From the NCBI RefSeq assembly GCF_009765355.1, contig NZ_VTHK01000015.1, forward strand, positions 167,041-208,797: a DNA stretch of 41,757 nucleotides, written 5' to 3'. The position numbers and the translations under genes are program-made. Shown piece after piece: positions 41,167-41,757 of this stretch (position 1 is the first letter of the stretch; every line of letters begins with the position of its first letter). Below the pieces are notes generated by a model. The model was not told the DNA's origin. It ran no database searches and saw only the letters and a list, made by a program, of their open reading frames with translations. Source of the DNA: Amycolatopsis anabasis. Lineage in GTDB: Bacteria; Actinomycetota; Actinomycetes; Mycobacteriales; Pseudonocardiaceae.

Positions 41167-41480
41167 TAGGGGCCTGTCTGTGTTTTGATCTGGTGGAGGG
41201 CGGCCCGCCCGCGTTGAATCTTGGCGATGATCACTTCGGCGGTGGCCTTCCGGATAAAGGGCTGTGGATCATCGTTTCAGCGTTCGGCCCGGGTCGCGAT
41301 CGCAGTGGTCACGTTAGAGACGCTGATGAAGAGGCCTCGGCGCAGGCGGCGGTGGCCCAGCCACTTCACGATCGCGGGGGTGGAATGGGCGGAAAGGTTG
41401 TCCAGAACCAGGTAAACAGTCAGTCCACATGGGACCAACTTGTCGATCTGTTTGAAAGACCGCAGGATGTCGGTGCCAGT
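41167..41480 (-). pseudogene. IS630-type transposase remnant (right arm) with internal deletion
   Basis: Minus-strand frame: TGTDILRSFKQIDKLVPCGL, then TVYLVLDNLSAHSTPAIVKW with the second catalytic Asp (LVLDNLSAH). LGHRR is joined directly to LRRGLFISVSNVTTAIATRA. The about 25 residues that normally lie between, including the WLNxVERWF segment with the catalytic Glu, are missing. After ER comes the same TGA as in the left arm, then NDDPQPFIRKATAEVIIAKI and QRGRAALHQIKTQTGP to TAG 41167-41169. The N-terminal half is absent. Inactive. The frame stays open to 41543, but beyond about 41480 it is antisense to the kinase gene. Confidence 0.8.
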
Positions 41481-41757
41481 TGACTCTTCTGCGCGGTAAA
41501 TCGGGTTGCGGGAAGAGCTCCACTGCGCTCGCGGTGCGCTCACGGTTGGGCCGTACTTGCGCGCTTGTGCAGCAGGACGTGATGCGGCTTACCGTGCTCA
41601 AAGAGCGCGACGTTCCCGACGGCGTCAACATCGGCCTGATTTCCACCGTGGCCCGCTGCGCCCTCGATCACGGTTATCACGTGATCATCGAAGGGATCTT
41701 GCACGCCGAGCGATATGCCGCGATGCTCACCGAACTCGCCGCCGATCACCGCGGCGC
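41480..41757 (+). CDS. P-loop kinase-like protein, partial
   Basis: The frame runs off the right edge; about 92 residues are visible. The Walker A loop is GKSGCGKSSTALA (GCGKSS), followed by CALVQQDVMRLTVLKERDVP and DGVNIGLISTVARCALDHGY, then HVIIEGILHAERYAAMLTEL. The order P-loop, QQD-V-x-R and V-I-x-E-G-I-L is that of small actinobacterial kinases related to chloramphenicol phosphotransferase/zeta-type kinases. The substrate is unknown. The usual start (a few residues before LRGNSG) is not seen clearly: TTG 41480 is only the first possible codon in frame, and the upstream DNA is IS630. The normal N-S-G of the loop is K-S-G here. The 5' end was probably damaged by the IS. Confidence 0.65.
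   Translation, partial: MTLLRGKSGCGKSSTALAVRSRLGRTCALVQQDVMRLTVLKERDVPDGVNIGLISTVARCALDHGYHVIIEGILHAERYAAMLTELAADHRG

Overview
The window looks like chromosome of a high-GC actinobacterium, most likely Pseudonocardiaceae-like. The grounds are strong G/C third-position bias, GTG/TTG starts, GAF-ANTAR regulators, a DUF5994 protein, acyl-CoA desaturases and an actinobacterial integrase type. This is inferred from gene content; no rRNA or species marker is present.

Left part (1-22.4 kb): a decayed mobile/defence island. It opens with an IS5-type transposase tail, a TnsA-like endonuclease gene and a broken unknown gene. Then come a 274-bp direct repeat (1401-1674) and the relic of a Wadjet jetA (DUF3375) gene. 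Next is an apparently intact BREX type 2 phage-defence operon, pglW-pglX-pglY-pglZ-brxD-brxHI (2541-20475). The last five genes are tightly packed, and the last four overlap by 1-4 bases. Downstream lie a frameshifted tyrosine integrase with a C-terminal GntR-like domain, a tRNA-Arg(CCG) 3'-half that looks like an attachment site, and the second copy of the direct repeat (22158-22431). The repeats thus bracket the BREX operon.

Middle part (22.5-34.4 kb): an array of small stress-type genes. It holds a coupled pair of GAF-ANTAR RNA-binding regulators behind a SigB/SigF-like promoter, a STAS protein, two intact fatty-acid desaturases and one broken one, small membrane proteins (GlsB/YeaQ type, LapA type, a 52-aa hydrophobic peptide), a HesB-like protein, a DMT-type transporter and DUF5994.

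Right part (29.5-39.5 kb, interleaved): a group of secreted low-complexity proteins. Two paralogous glycine-rich proteins have a conserved six-cysteine plan and alternate RTX-like strands with poly-Gly blocks. They are accompanied by an alanine-rich secreted protein, a secreted beta-helix protein, a broken choice-of-anchor-P-like protein and an 88-aa secreted peptide. Several carry conspicuous hairpins in leaders or downstream. I regard this as the least described part of the window. A partial duplication (STAS gene plus its upstream segment) lies beside the second glycine-rich gene.

Right edge (40.1-41.76 kb): an unknown four-helix membrane protein gene of lower GC sits between two inverted IS630-type transposase ends. 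It is followed by a P-loop kinase gene that runs off the window and whose 5' end abuts the IS remnant.
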